Notes under the pieces: model-generated
What the model was told of the DNA's origin: nothing
The model's database searches: none
Seen by the model: the letters and a program-made list of their open reading frames with translations, nothing else
Shown: positions 16,912 to 25,823 of the stretch, one piece after another
Layout: the number at the start of each line of letters is the position of its first letter
How positions within the stretch are numbered: the first letter of the stretch is position 1
Translations under genes and position numbers: made by a program
Origin: Polyangium spumosum
GTDB lineage: Bacteria > Myxococcota_A > Polyangia > Polyangiales > Polyangiaceae
Reading direction: 5' to 3'
Length of the DNA: 64,000 bases
Assembly (NCBI RefSeq): GCF_009649845.1
Contig: NZ_WJIE01000018.1
Coordinates: forward strand, 62,001-126,000

Positions 16912-16933
16912 GACCTCAAGACCTCCGCGGGGA

Positions 16934-16962
16934 GCTTTAAGGCAACCGACTTACCAAGTCAA
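16934..16962 (-). promoter_or_regulatory. Sigma70-like promoter of the P450 operon
   Basis: On the minus strand TTGACT (16962-16957) and TAAAGC (16939-16934) are separated by 17 bp, placing the start of transcription about 10-15 bp before the P450 ATG. The -35 box is close to consensus and the -10 is weaker. Operator-like dyads overlap it. Confidence 0.55.
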
Positions 16963-16969
16963 GCGACTT
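16948..16969. promoter_or_regulatory. Operator-like dyads overlapping the P450 promoter
   Basis: Three pentamers, GACTT-ACC-AAGTC-AAGC-GACTT, form two overlapping palindromes that cover the -35 box and spacer. This is the layout expected for a TetR-family repressor site, and the regulator is the second gene of this operon. Binding is inferred from position and symmetry. Confidence 0.5.
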
Positions 16970-16989
16970 AGACGCGAGGTGAGGTAGGG

Positions 16990-17316
16990 GTGCGTGTGGT
17001 TGGCGTGGGAACGCGTGGGGCTGGCGCCGGAACGCGTGGAGCTGGCGCGGGCACGCGTGGAGCTGGCGCGGGCACGCGTGGAGCTGGCGCGGGCACGCGT
17101 GGAGCTGGCGTGGGAACGCGTGGAGCTGGCGCCGGAACGCGTGAGGTTCGCGAAGGAACGCGTGGGATCGGCGTCCGAGGCGCGTGGAGCTGGCGAAGGA
17201 ACGCGTGAGGTTCACGAAGGAACGCGTGGGATCGGCGCCCGCCGCGCGTGGAGTTGACGAAGGAACGCGTGCGGTTCGTGAAGGAACACGTGGGTTTCTC
17301 GTGAGGGCCGCGTGGA
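16990..17316. repeat. 21-bp-period tandem array with ACGCGT cores and a 64 bp higher-order period
   Basis: ACGCGT or a close variant recurs at 17011, 17032, 17053, 17074, 17095, 17116, 17137 and 17158 (21 bp steps). It then recurs at 17180, 17201, 17222, 17244, 17265, 17286 and 17308, where every third step is 22 bp. The second half is therefore a 64 bp repeat of three units. The 21 bp spacing equals two helical turns, so the palindromic cores face one side of the DNA. Reading frames through it give only low-complexity heptads on both strands, so I regard it as noncoding. It lies between the P450 promoter and the gene at 17422. Confidence 0.85.
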
Positions 17317-17421
17317 CCCGAGCGAGGCGCGGCTGTGGTTCGCGACGCCGCGCACGGAACCGACCATGACGAATGCAGTTCGTTGTGGACGCCGCGCGCG
17401 AACTTGCGCGAAAGTACCTCC

Positions 17422-17895
17422 GTGACGAGCCCGCAACGCCCCTTGGATCGCGCCCCGTGGAGCCAGGAGGCGGCTCCCGAGGGACCTCGCTCGAACCGCG
17501 AGGGCCAGCCCATCCCGTCCTCGTCCTCGTCTGCGCCCGTGAGCGCGTTCATGCCGAGCTTCGAGGTCGCGCCCTCGTCTTCTTTGGCGCCCTTCGACCG
17601 CAACCCGCCGCAGAGCGGCGTGAATGCGCTCTCCCCCGCCTCGACGCCGGTCGGGAGCGGGGTCACGCGGCGCTCGCTCGGGGGCATCTCCGCGGTGGTG
17701 CGGCAGCTCGACCGGAAGCACGGCGCGTTTTTCATCTCGCGCCTCATCCTCATGACGGGCATCAACCTGCGCACGTACGACGCCGCGACCTACGACGATC
17801 CGCAGGCGGTCACGAAGCTCGTCCGGGCGCTGCGCTCCCTCGTGCCCGCCCCCGAGCTCGACTCGTTATTGCAGTTCCTGCCAAACCAACGATAA
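17422..17895 (+). CDS. Hypothetical protein upstream of the FIST gene
   Basis: 157 residues from GTG 17422; the start is uncertain and an in-frame GTG at 17335 also exists. The first half is Ser/Pro-rich and likely disordered. The second half (from SLGGISAVVRQLDRKHGAFF to LDSLLQFLPNQR) looks like a compact helical domain and is the part I trust as coding. I do not recognise the family. It ends 33 bp before the FIST gene on the same strand and is probably co-transcribed with it, so it may be a partner of that sensor. Confidence 0.6.
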   Translation: MTSPQRPLDRAPWSQEAAPEGPRSNREGQPIPSSSSSAPVSAFMPSFEVAPSSSLAPFDRNPPQSGVNALSPASTPVGSGVTRRSLGGISAVVRQLDRKHGAFFISRLILMTGINLRTYDAATYDDPQAVTKLVRALRSLVPAPELDSLLQFLPNQR

Positions 17896-17928
17896 AACAC
17901 TCCCATCGATGATGCAGGGAGGAGGACC

Positions 17929-19125
17929 ATGAGCGATCTCGTCATGGGCGCTGGACACAGCGCCGCCCAGGAGACCCGAGCCGCCGTGCGCGAGGCCGTG
18001 GATGTCGCGCGGCGCGCGCTCGGGGGCAAGGCGCCGCGGCTCGCCATCGTGGCGGCCACCGTCGATCACGACGCGAGCGCCGTACACGCGGCGTTCCGCG
18101 AGGCCCTGCCCGGCGTGCCCCTGCACGGCGCGACCACGTCCCTCGGGGTGCTCACGGGCAGCGGCGTGGTGATGGGTTCGAACGGCGGCGTGGGCGTGCT
18201 CCTTTTCGGCTCCGAGAAGGACGCGTCGTTCGCCGCAGGCAGCGCCGATTTCGCCGAGGGCGCGCGCGAGGCGGGCCGCAAAGCCGCGCGGGCGTTGCAA
18301 TCGAGCTCCGGCGAGGCCCCGCGGCTCGTGTTCATCGCGGCCACGCCCGGCCGCGAGGAGGAGGTCCTCGCCGGCATCGGCGACGTCCTGCCCGGCGTGC
18401 CCGTCTTCGGCGGCAGCGCGGCCGATCACGCGATCGTGGGCCAGTGGAGCGTCTTCACGAACGGGGGCGCCATCAAGGAGGGCGTCTCGCTCGCGGGCCT
18501 CTGGGGCGCGCCGCTGCGCATCGGCGCGGTCCTCGAGGGCCCGTACGAGCCCACCGACAAGCGCGCGGTGATCACCGCGTCGAAGGGCCGCGCCATCGAG
18601 ACGCTCGACGGCCGCGCGGCGACCGAGGTGCTGCACGGCTGGATCGGCGACTCGATCGCCCACGAGGTGCGCGAGGGCGGCAACCTGCTCATGCAGACCG
18701 CGATGACCCCGGTGGGCATCGCGCGGGGCGGCGACGAGGCGCGCCCGTTCTACCTGCTCTTGCACCCGGCGCAGGCGCACCCCGCGGGCCCGGTCGACGT
18801 CTTCGCCGAGGCGCCCGAGGGCGCGACGATCTGCCTCATGTCCGGCAGCGCGGACTCGCTCGTGGGTATCGTCGACCGCCTCGTCGACCGCTGCCTCGCG
18901 ACGGCGAACCTCGAGCCCAAGGACGCGCGCGGCGCATTCTTGATTTATTGCGCGGGCTGCGCGGGCGCGGTGGGCGGGCGCATCGAGGAGGTGCTCTCGC
19001 GACTGAAGAACCGCCTCGGCGACGTCCCGCTCCTCGGCTTCTGCACCTTCGGCGAGCAGGGCCACGTCCCCGGCGTGGGCAACGTCCACTCGAATCTCTC
19101 GGTCGCGCTCGTGATCGCGGGCTGA
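17929..19125 (+). CDS. FIST domain-containing small-ligand sensor protein
   Basis: 398 residues with a strong GGGAGGAGG ribosome-binding site. FIST N (about 30-220) followed by FIST C (about 225-390). Family marks are GATTSLGVLTG, VFGGSAAD, the FTNGG loop and the C-terminal LLGFCTFGEQG. FIST domains sense small ligands such as amino acids and usually sit in signal-transduction proteins. Here the protein has no attached output domain, so its partner must be separate. A stem-loop with a T-run follows the gene. Confidence 0.9.
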   Translation: MSDLVMGAGHSAAQETRAAVREAVDVARRALGGKAPRLAIVAATVDHDASAVHAAFREALPGVPLHGATTSLGVLTGSGVVMGSNGGVGVLLFGSEKDASFAAGSADFAEGAREAGRKAARALQSSSGEAPRLVFIAATPGREEEVLAGIGDVLPGVPVFGGSAADHAIVGQWSVFTNGGAIKEGVSLAGLWGAPLRIGAVLEGPYEPTDKRAVITASKGRAIETLDGRAATEVLHGWIGDSIAHEVREGGNLLMQTAMTPVGIARGGDEARPFYLLLHPAQAHPAGPVDVFAEAPEGATICLMSGSADSLVGIVDRLVDRCLATANLEPKDARGAFLIYCAGCAGAVGGRIEEVLSRLKNRLGDVPLLGFCTFGEQGHVPGVGNVHSNLSVALVIAG

Positions 19126-19156
19126 GATCCTCCCGAGGCACGAACGTCATCCCGCG

Positions 19157-19192
19157 GCGCGGGGCCCGTCAGGCGAGGCCCCGCGCGATTTT
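19157..19192 (+). terminator. Rho-independent terminator-like hairpin after the FIST gene
   Basis: A perfect 10 bp stem (GCGCGGGGCC at 19157-19166 with GGCCCCGCGC at 19177-19186), a 10 nt loop, then GATTTT. It lies between convergent genes, and the loop contains the stop codon of the minus-strand Hsp70 gene. The T-run fits termination of plus-strand transcripts. Confidence 0.65.
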
Positions 19193-20458
19193 CCGCGCCC
19201 GCTCCGCGAGCCCCTGCACGACGGAGTGAAAACTCCTGAGCTTGCGGAGCTTCGTTCGCCCGAATCGCTCCTCGAGCGCCCGCGCGAGCCGTGGGACCCG
19301 CGCCGTACCTCCGGTGCAGCAGACCACGTCGATCGCCGCGAAATCGAGCCCCGCCGCTTCGAGCGTGCGATCGAGCGAGCGCAAGATGGCGTCGATCGGG
19401 CGCTCGGCGCCTGCCTCGAATTCGCCGCGGGTGATCCGCTCGTGGATGTTCATCGTGGGGTAATCGAACACGAACCGGGTCTCGACCGCCTCGGAGAGCG
19501 CGCATTTGCTGTGCTCGATGGCCTCGAACACCTGAAACGCGAGCGAGTCCTCGACCAGGCAGAGGAGCTGGTCCATGCGCCTGCGATCGTCGCCCCCGAG
19601 CGACCAGGCCTGCACGTCCTTGAGGAACGCGAGCATGTCCCGGTGCTGGAGCACGGCCATGTCCGCCGGTGAGCAGAGTTTTTCCATGATCCCCCGAGGC
19701 ATCGTCAGGAGGTTCTTCCCGAGCGGGACCTGGTAGGTCACCTCCGCGCCGAAATGGCGGGCGATCTTGTGGCGCATCAGGCTCCCGTCGAGCGCGTCGC
19801 CGGCCACGGAGACGCCCCCGAGCGAGAGGACGTCGCTGGCCTCGAAGCCCTCCGGCCGCATCCGCACGACCGTGTAGTCACTGGTCCCGCCTCCGAAATC
19901 GGCGACGAGCACGGTCATCGGTCGATCGAGCGCGAGCTCGAAATCGTGGGCGGCCGCGACGGGCTCGGGGCAGAAGGCGACCTCGGAGAACCCCGCGCTC
20001 CGGGCGGCGCGCTCGAGGCGCGCCTGGGCGAGCCGATCCTCCTCGGGATCGAGCGAGAACATGGCCGGCCTGCCGAGGACCACGCGGTCGACGTCGGCGT
20101 CGAAATGGTGGTTGGCGCGCTCGCGCATCCGCCGCAAGAAGCGAGCGATCAGGTCCTCGATGGTGACGACCCGGCTGCCGATCTGGGTGCCGGAGAAGCC
20201 GCGATCGGGGAGGAATTTCTTGATCGAGCGGATGAGCCGGCCTTGCATGCCGCTCTCCACGAAGTCGCGCACGGCCACGGCGCCGCAGGAGAACGTGTTC
20301 TGGCCGAAGAAGAGCAGGCTGCGCAGGATGGTCGGATCGGAGGCGGCGTCGTCGAGGGGGATCGGGGGGCAGGTCTCGGTGGCGCTCGCCGCGGCGAGCA
20401 GCGAATTCGTGGTGCCGAAATCAATGGCGTAAACTTCGGGCCTGAATCGTGAAGACAT
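19169..20458 (-). CDS. Hsp70-family (DnaK/YegD-like) ATPase without substrate-binding domain
   Basis: 429 residues, GGGAGG 8 nt before the ATG. Actin-like ATPase motifs in order: phosphate-1 AIDFGTTNSLLA (about 11-22), phosphate-2 VLVADFGGGTSDYTV (about 183-197), adenosine-motif CCTGGTARVPRLARAL (near 390). The protein stops after the nucleotide-binding domain, so it lacks the peptide-binding half of DnaK, like E. coli YegD. EPVAAA fits the connect region. It is a single gene, convergent with the FIST gene. Role unknown; a specialised chaperone or regulator is likely. Confidence 0.92.
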   Translation of the reverse strand: MSSRFRPEVYAIDFGTTNSLLAAASATETCPPIPLDDAASDPTILRSLLFFGQNTFSCGAVAVRDFVESGMQGRLIRSIKKFLPDRGFSGTQIGSRVVTIEDLIARFLRRMRERANHHFDADVDRVVLGRPAMFSLDPEEDRLAQARLERAARSAGFSEVAFCPEPVAAAHDFELALDRPMTVLVADFGGGTSDYTVVRMRPEGFEASDVLSLGGVSVAGDALDGSLMRHKIARHFGAEVTYQVPLGKNLLTMPRGIMEKLCSPADMAVLQHRDMLAFLKDVQAWSLGGDDRRRMDQLLCLVEDSLAFQVFEAIEHSKCALSEAVETRFVFDYPTMNIHERITRGEFEAGAERPIDAILRSLDRTLEAAGLDFAAIDVVCCTGGTARVPRLARALEERFGRTKLRKLRSFHSVVQGLAERARKIARGLA

Positions 20459-20651
20459 GGGTCGACCTCCCGGGGTGCGTCGCAGGCCCGGGATGAGGCC
20501 ACCACACGAGCCCCTTTACAAGCTAGAAAATTCGTGAGACAATTCGCGGAGGCTCTCCGGAGGGCCCGGATTTTTCAGCCCGGACGACGGAACGACGGCG
20601 CGACGGAGCCTCGAAAAATCAGGGATTGAACCGCTCGACAGCGCCGCGGCA

Positions 20652-21119
20652 GTGGACGAAGATCTGCACGTGGAACGTGATATCCCGCCGCCGCGCCGAA
20701 CGCCAAGTCTTCGTGCTCTCCCGTGGTGCCTCCTCCTCGCCGCGGGCCTCGCGGGCTGCGTGGCTCCGCCGGGGGAATCACCTCCCTCCCCCGCCCCGCT
20801 CTCCACGTGCCCGATCGACGAGCTCGCGTTCACGCAGGCGACCGGCTGCCTGAATGACGGATCCGTCGAGTTTTGCTTGCCCTCGGGCGACGAGGCGCTC
20901 GTCGCGCGTGTCCGGGAGATCGCGCCGACGATCAAGGCGGGATCGTCGGCGGGCCGCGCGGGCTGCGATCTGCCGGAAGAGACGCTGTATTTTTTCCCCA
21001 CGGGAGACGCCGAATGCGTCGCGCACCATGGCGCGCTCGTGGACGCCGCGTGGGAGAAGCTCTGCCGTATCGCGACGCTGCCCGAGGTCCGGGCCATCGT
21101 GCCCACGTGGTACGAATGA
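20652..21119 (+). CDS. Small lipoprotein, unknown function
   Basis: 155 residues from GTG 20652. A signal peptide ends in LLAAGLAGC (lipobox), so the mature protein is lipid-anchored. The mature part has conserved-looking Cys residues (C53 in STCPIDE, then GCLNDGSVEFC, GCDLPEE, DAEC, LC) and no known motif. It is followed 50 bp downstream by the CapA-like gene on the same strand. Nothing was recognised in the 190 bp before it. Confidence 0.72.
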   Translation: MDEDLHVERDIPPPRRTPSLRALPWCLLLAAGLAGCVAPPGESPPSPAPLSTCPIDELAFTQATGCLNDGSVEFCLPSGDEALVARVREIAPTIKAGSSAGRAGCDLPEETLYFFPTGDAECVAHHGALVDAAWEKLCRIATLPEVRAIVPTWYE

Positions 21120-21169
21120 CCCCGCTCGTCCCCGTCCGCTGGCACGTCGCTTGATTGGACCTCGACGCC

Positions 21170-22279
21170 ATGGCCGAGATCCACGTCTTCCTGTGCGGCG
21201 ACGTGATGACCGGGCGGGGGATCGATCAGATCCTGCCGTTCCCGAGCGATCGGCGGCTCCACGAGCCCTACGTCGAGGACGCGCTCGATTACGTGGCCCT
21301 CGCAGAGCGGAGAAGCGGCCCGCTCCCGAGGCCCTTCGCATTCTCGTACGTATGGGGCGACGCGCTCGGAGAATGGGCGGCGAGGGCGCCGGACGTCCGG
21401 CTGGTGAACCTCGAGACGAGCGTCACGACGAGCGACGAGGCCTGGCCGAAGGGGATCAACTACCGGATGCACCCCAAAAACGTGCCCTGTCTGCTCGCCG
21501 CGCAGATCGATGGTTGCTGCCTCGCGAACAATCATGTCCTCGATTGGGGCCGAGCCGGCCTCCTCGAGACGCTCGATACGTTGCGCGGGGCCGGCGTGGC
21601 GACCGCCGGCGCGGGGCGTGATCTCGACGAGGCGGAGGCGCCGGCGATCTTCGAGGTGCCCGGTCGAGGCCGCGTCCTCGTGTTTTCGTTCAGCGAGCCG
21701 ACGTCCGGCAGCCCGCGCGCCTGGGCCGCAGGGGCGCACGAGCCAGGGCTCGCCGTGCTCGAGGATCTCGGCCCGCAGACGGCCCGGCGCGTGGCCGCGA
21801 GGGTCTCCGCCTGGAAACGCGCGGGCGACGTCGTGATCACCTCGATCCACTGGGGAGGCAACTGGGGGTACGAGGTGCCCCGCGAGCAGGCCACGTTCGC
21901 CCGCGCCCTCATCGACGAAGCGGGCGTGGACGTGGTCCACGGGCATTCGTCCCATCACCCGAAGGGAATCGAGGTGCACGCGGGAAAGCCGATCCTGTAC
22001 GGATGTGGAGATTTCCTCGACGACTACGAGGGCATCAAGGGCCACGAATCGTACCGGGGTGATCTCACGCTGATGTATTTCGTGCGCCTCGACGCCCCGA
22101 GCGGCAGGCTGATCGAGCTCCGGATGGTGCCGCTCCGGATTCACCGTTTTCGCCTGAACCACGTGGCCCACGCGGACGCGCGCTGGCTCGCGGAGACGCT
22201 GCATCACGAAGGGCAACGCTTCGGGACCGAGGTCGTCCTCGACGAGGACGACACGCTGCTCCTGCGGTGGACGCCCTGA
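21170..22279 (+). CDS. CapA/PgsA-type metallophosphoesterase-like protein
   Basis: 369 residues from ATG 21170. PGA_cap family: metal-ligand motifs GDVMTGRG, NLETSVT, ANNHVLDWG, HWGGNWG and GHSSHHPKGIE appear in the family order. Relatives take part in poly-gamma-glutamate capsule synthesis or act as calcineurin-like hydrolases. No signal peptide is seen, and no capsule synthetase genes (capB/capC) are nearby, so a capsule role is doubtful. It is convergent with the membrane-protein gene, with 5 bp between stops. Confidence 0.88.
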   Translation: MAEIHVFLCGDVMTGRGIDQILPFPSDRRLHEPYVEDALDYVALAERRSGPLPRPFAFSYVWGDALGEWAARAPDVRLVNLETSVTTSDEAWPKGINYRMHPKNVPCLLAAQIDGCCLANNHVLDWGRAGLLETLDTLRGAGVATAGAGRDLDEAEAPAIFEVPGRGRVLVFSFSEPTSGSPRAWAAGAHEPGLAVLEDLGPQTARRVAARVSAWKRAGDVVITSIHWGGNWGYEVPREQATFARALIDEAGVDVVHGHSSHHPKGIEVHAGKPILYGCGDFLDDYEGIKGHESYRGDLTLMYFVRLDAPSGRLIELRMVPLRIHRFRLNHVAHADARWLAETLHHEGQRFGTEVVLDEDDTLLLRWTP

Positions 22280-22284
22280 TCACG

Positions 22285-24066
22285 TCACCCGCCAATCGCC
22301 ACCTGATACGGCACCACCGGCAGCGCCCGCCGCTCGCCCACCTCGGGCACGACGAATTCCACGAATCGATCCTTCTCCCAGGAGACCCACACCATCGACG
22401 GATCGTCCAGCGATCGGTCGAATCGAAAATCGATCTGCTCCGGCAACGTCCCATCCTCGGTCAGCGACACGATCTCGGCCACCATTCCGTCGACCGCGAC
22501 GCGATCCCCGACGGAAAACTTCGCCTTGTCCGGGTCGCGGAACACCGCCGCCGTCACCTCGTCGAAGTAGCCGGCCGAGAGCGTCACCGAGAGCGTACGC
22601 TCGTCTTTGCGCTCCACCTCCAGCGTGCCTCGCACCACCGTGGACAGCACGCGGAGCAGCGAGGGCAGCGGCGCATTCTCGTTGATCCACGACGCGAGCA
22701 CCGTATTCACGATCACGCTGTCGGGCGCGCTCACCACCACGAGCGTCTTCCCGGAGACCACGTCGCCCCTGGGCATACTCGCGATGGCCCGCTCCGTGTA
22801 GCCGTGCAACATCGAGCCCGTCGACCACGCGCGCAGCGGCAAGAGCAAGGGCGCGAGCACGACGTGCAGGAGCACGAGGAACGCGGCCACGCCGCCCACG
22901 TACACGCGCGCCAAGCGCCCGAGGTGCGCCCGCGAGGCGGCGAGCATCGACGCGACGAGCCCCGCGCCTCCGATCCCCGAAAAAAGCAGGAGCCGATCGC
23001 CGGGGATCACCGCGCACGCCGGCACGAGGGAGAGCGTCATGCCGACCGCGAAAAACGCTGCATTACGATCGCGGCGCAAGACGGCGAAGATCCCGCCCCC
23101 CACGACGAGCAGGACCACGAGGCAGATCACGACGAGGCTCCCGAGCTCGCCGCGTGGCCAGACCATCCCCACGTCGGCCGGCGGCGCGGCCATCTGCCCG
23201 GCGAGCAGGATCGGCAGCCGCGTGGCCATCGCGCGGGCGAACTCCCCCATCTGCCCCAGCGGGTCGATGTAAAACGCGCCGCCCGCCGCGCCATACCCGC
23301 CGAGCTTGTACGCGGCGAACCACATCGCCACGGCCCCGACGTGCGGGACGAGCGCGGCCACGCGAGAGCGGAATGGCGCGTGGTCGAGGAAGAGGGCGTG
23401 CGCGAAGAGATACGCGAGCGCGCCGATCCCGCTCTCCCCGGAGAACATGGCCCCGAGCAGCGCGAGCGGCGCGAGGTAGACCCCGGGCTTCCAGCCGTCG
23501 CGGCGGGCGCGATCGTGCGCGAGGAGCGCCAGGACCCCGAAGAAGGTCGAGAGGATCGCGTGCCTGTTGGCGATCCAGGTGATGACCATCGAATGGGCGT
23601 CGTCGACCGCGAAGATCAACGTGGCGAGCCCCGCCGCCGCCGTGGCGCCGAGCAGCCGGCGGTAGAGGTGACCCACGAAAAACGCCGTCGCCGCGAAGAG
23701 GAGCACGCTCTCGGCGTGCATGAGCCAATGGACCTCGGGCCAGGCGCGGTAATCGAGGGCGTGCCAGAGCGACGCGAGCGGGCGGAGGAACGCGAGCTTC
23801 GAGCCGTCGACGGTCCACCACGGCCACATCCCGCGATCCCGGAGGTACACGAGCGCGGCGGGATCGTCCTCGAGGAAGCGGAAGAGATCCCAGTCGCCGC
23901 GTGGCCCGCCCGGGCGCTCGAACGTCGGATGAAAGGACATCCGATGGGCGTGATCGTCCATGATCGCCCCGGTGCCCAGCGTGGGCAGCAGCAGGAGGAC
24001 CGCGAGGAGCGCGAGGACGAGCGGGGCGCGTCGGTCTGCGAGCCATGCCTTGGCGCGGGCGAGCAT
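22285..24066 (-). CDS. Multi-pass membrane protein, possible GT-C-type glycosyltransferase
   Basis: 593 residues with about 10 hydrophobic segments in the first 420 residues, then a soluble C-terminal domain. The first helix is followed by DDHAHRMSFHP, an acidic motif in the first periplasmic loop as in GT-C (PMT/ArnT-like) lipid-linked sugar transferases. WWTVDGSKLAFLRPLASLWH is also seen in such proteins of myxobacteria. The assignment to GT-C is tentative. It is a single gene; the next gene on its strand starts more than 1 kb upstream. Confidence 0.8.
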   Translation of the reverse strand: MLARAKAWLADRRAPLVLALLAVLLLLPTLGTGAIMDDHAHRMSFHPTFERPGGPRGDWDLFRFLEDDPAALVYLRDRGMWPWWTVDGSKLAFLRPLASLWHALDYRAWPEVHWLMHAESVLLFAATAFFVGHLYRRLLGATAAAGLATLIFAVDDAHSMVITWIANRHAILSTFFGVLALLAHDRARRDGWKPGVYLAPLALLGAMFSGESGIGALAYLFAHALFLDHAPFRSRVAALVPHVGAVAMWFAAYKLGGYGAAGGAFYIDPLGQMGEFARAMATRLPILLAGQMAAPPADVGMVWPRGELGSLVVICLVVLLVVGGGIFAVLRRDRNAAFFAVGMTLSLVPACAVIPGDRLLLFSGIGGAGLVASMLAASRAHLGRLARVYVGGVAAFLVLLHVVLAPLLLPLRAWSTGSMLHGYTERAIASMPRGDVVSGKTLVVVSAPDSVIVNTVLASWINENAPLPSLLRVLSTVVRGTLEVERKDERTLSVTLSAGYFDEVTAAVFRDPDKAKFSVGDRVAVDGMVAEIVSLTEDGTLPEQIDFRFDRSLDDPSMVWVSWEKDRFVEFVVPEVGERRALPVVPYQVAIGG

Positions 24067-24127
24067 GGCAGCCGTGTATAGGGGATCGCGCGAGCGCCGA
24101 CCAGAGGCGTCGCGAGGCGCCGTGGTT

Positions 24128-25135
24128 TCAGGCCGCGATACCCTCGAGGATCGTGACGGTGCCCCCGGTGGGGATCACGCGGGCGAGCGAGAGGCCGGCG
24201 GCCTGGAAGAGGGAGGCGAATTCGGGCTCGGTGCGCTCGCGGCCGGGGCAAGCCGCGAGCATGCAGAGATCGAGCCCCTTGGCCGGGTGTTCTCCGTTTC
24301 CGAGAGGGATGAGCCCGTCGATGACGAGCACGCGCCCTCCGTCGGCCATCACGCGCCGGCAATTCTTCAGGATGGTCACGCAGGTATCGTCCGCCCAATC
24401 GTGCAGGATGTACTTCAGCAGGTAGACGTCCGCGCCGCCCGGCACGGAGCCGAAGAAGCTGCCGGCCACGCGGTCGACCCGCGCGTCGAGCCCCGCCTCC
24501 GCGACGCGCCCGGGCCGACCTACGACCTCGGGCCGATCGTAAAGGATTCCGCGCGCCGAGGCATTCTTCCGGAGCACCTCGACGAGCAGCCCTCCGAGGC
24601 CGCCGCCCACGTCCACGACGCGCGTGGCGGCGCTGAAATCATACGCCTCGACGATGGCCCGATTGTCCTCGTCCGAGACGCCCGCCATGCCTCTGTCGAA
24701 GGCGTCGCCGAGCTGCGGGTGCAGCTTCATGTACTCGAAAAAGCCGACACCATGGCGATGTTCGAACGCGCATTCCCCCGTCTTCACGGTATGCGGGATA
24801 TGGAGCGCGGCCTCGATCGTGGGCATGAACGTGGCGAGCTGCACCGAGCCTCGCAGGGAGAACGGACCTTTGCAAAGCAACTCGGCCGCGGGCGTGAGGT
24901 GGAATCGAGCCTCGCCGTCCTCGGCGAAGACCCCCTTCGACGCGAGCGCGCGGAGGACGCGGTAGAGCGAAGGGGCATGGGCGTCCGCCTCGGACGCGAG
25001 CTCCGCCGCGGTCTTCGGGCCCGACGCGAGGCGGTCGGCGATCCCGAGATCGGTGACGGCGCTGAGGGCGCTCGCATAAAAGCATCCCCAGGCGAGATCC
25101 ATGATGATTCCAGCGGGCGCGTGCGTGGGCTCCAT
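24128..25135 (-). CDS. SAM-dependent O-methyltransferase (Methyltransf_2 type)
   Basis: 335 residues from ATG 25135. An N-terminal winged-helix dimerisation domain (SLYRVLRALASKGVF) is followed by the catalytic domain: SAM motif VVDVGGGLGGLLVEVL (about 167-182), GGADVYLLKYILHDWADD with the general-base His, and VLVIDGLIP. This is the plant-caffeate/polyketide-type O-methyltransferase family that modifies phenolic secondary metabolites. No biosynthetic partners are adjacent, except possibly the P450 operon 7 kb away. It is followed by a divergent or convergent mix of small genes. Confidence 0.92.
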   Translation of the reverse strand: MEPTHAPAGIIMDLAWGCFYASALSAVTDLGIADRLASGPKTAAELASEADAHAPSLYRVLRALASKGVFAEDGEARFHLTPAAELLCKGPFSLRGSVQLATFMPTIEAALHIPHTVKTGECAFEHRHGVGFFEYMKLHPQLGDAFDRGMAGVSDEDNRAIVEAYDFSAATRVVDVGGGLGGLLVEVLRKNASARGILYDRPEVVGRPGRVAEAGLDARVDRVAGSFFGSVPGGADVYLLKYILHDWADDTCVTILKNCRRVMADGGRVLVIDGLIPLGNGEHPAKGLDLCMLAACPGRERTEPEFASLFQAAGLSLARVIPTGGTVTILEGIAA

Positions 25136-25293
25136 GTGGTGCAGCGTACCAAACGGCCGGGCTACGAGCAAGAATGGAGACGCCCGACGTGCAGGTGTTC
25201 CGTGATCCGGTGAAGGGAAAGGAGTTCCCTCTCTCCGGGCGTCTCCGGTGCGCGCGGGATGCGCTTGCTTCTCGCATCGAGCGCGCCCGCGCG

Positions 25294-25713
25294 TCACGAA
25301 TTCGTCTGGGCACCTCCGGAGATCATCCACGGGACGCCGAATCGATCGGCCACCATGCCGAACGCCTCGCTCCAGAACGTCTTCTGGAGCGGCATCATGA
25401 CCTTTCCGCCGTCGGCCAGGGCGTCGAAGACGCGGCGCGCCTCGTCCGTCGAGGCGTAGCCGAGCGAAATGGAGAAGCCCTTGAAGCCCTCGTGCGGGTA
25501 CTTGGGCACGGTGTCGGACGCGAGCAACCTGCGGCCGCCGCCGAGGGCGAGGCTCGCGTGCATGATGCGCCCGGCGCCGCCCTCGGGGCACGGGGCCGGC
25601 CCCTCGTCGAACCGCATCATCGCCTCGAGCTTGCCGCCGAGCGTCCGCTCGTAGAAGCGCATCGCCTCCGCGCAGTTGCCATCAAAAAACAGGTAGCTGT
25701 CGAGCTCGTTCAT
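25294..25713 (-). CDS. VOC-family (PhnB-like) protein
   Basis: 139 residues. ATG 25713 is chosen because GGAGG lies 5 nt upstream; an upstream ATG at 25725 is in frame. PhnB/3-dmu-9 type glyoxalase fold: LFFDGNCAEAMRFYERTLGG, ISLGYASTDEARRVFDALA, FGMVADRFGVPWMI. Family members are often called 3-demethylubiquinone-9 methyltransferase-like, but few have a proven reaction. It lies on the same strand as the methyltransferase, 158 bp before its start. Confidence 0.92.
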   Translation of the reverse strand: MNELDSYLFFDGNCAEAMRFYERTLGGKLEAMMRFDEGPAPCPEGGAGRIMHASLALGGGRRLLASDTVPKYPHEGFKGFSISLGYASTDEARRVFDALADGGKVMMPLQKTFWSEAFGMVADRFGVPWMISGGAQTNS

Positions 25714-25823
25714 CGTTGCCTCCATGGGTCTCGCGGGCTTGGACTCCCGAGGGCGCGTGAACTCATCGGCGCTCGACGATTTTTTTTCCGGCCCGCGGGC
25801 AGCCGGGCCGAACGTGGAACTTG

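Noticed and set aside
16994..17257. Open frames with heptad repeats (VELARAR-type) through the 21-bp array
   Set aside because: Both strands give equally long low-complexity frames, which is expected from any 21-bp repeat. There is no ribosome-binding site and no domain.
20516..22216. A 566-codon minus-strand frame over the lipoprotein and CapA genes
   Set aside because: No domain. The plus strand has a signal peptide/lipobox and intact CapA motifs.
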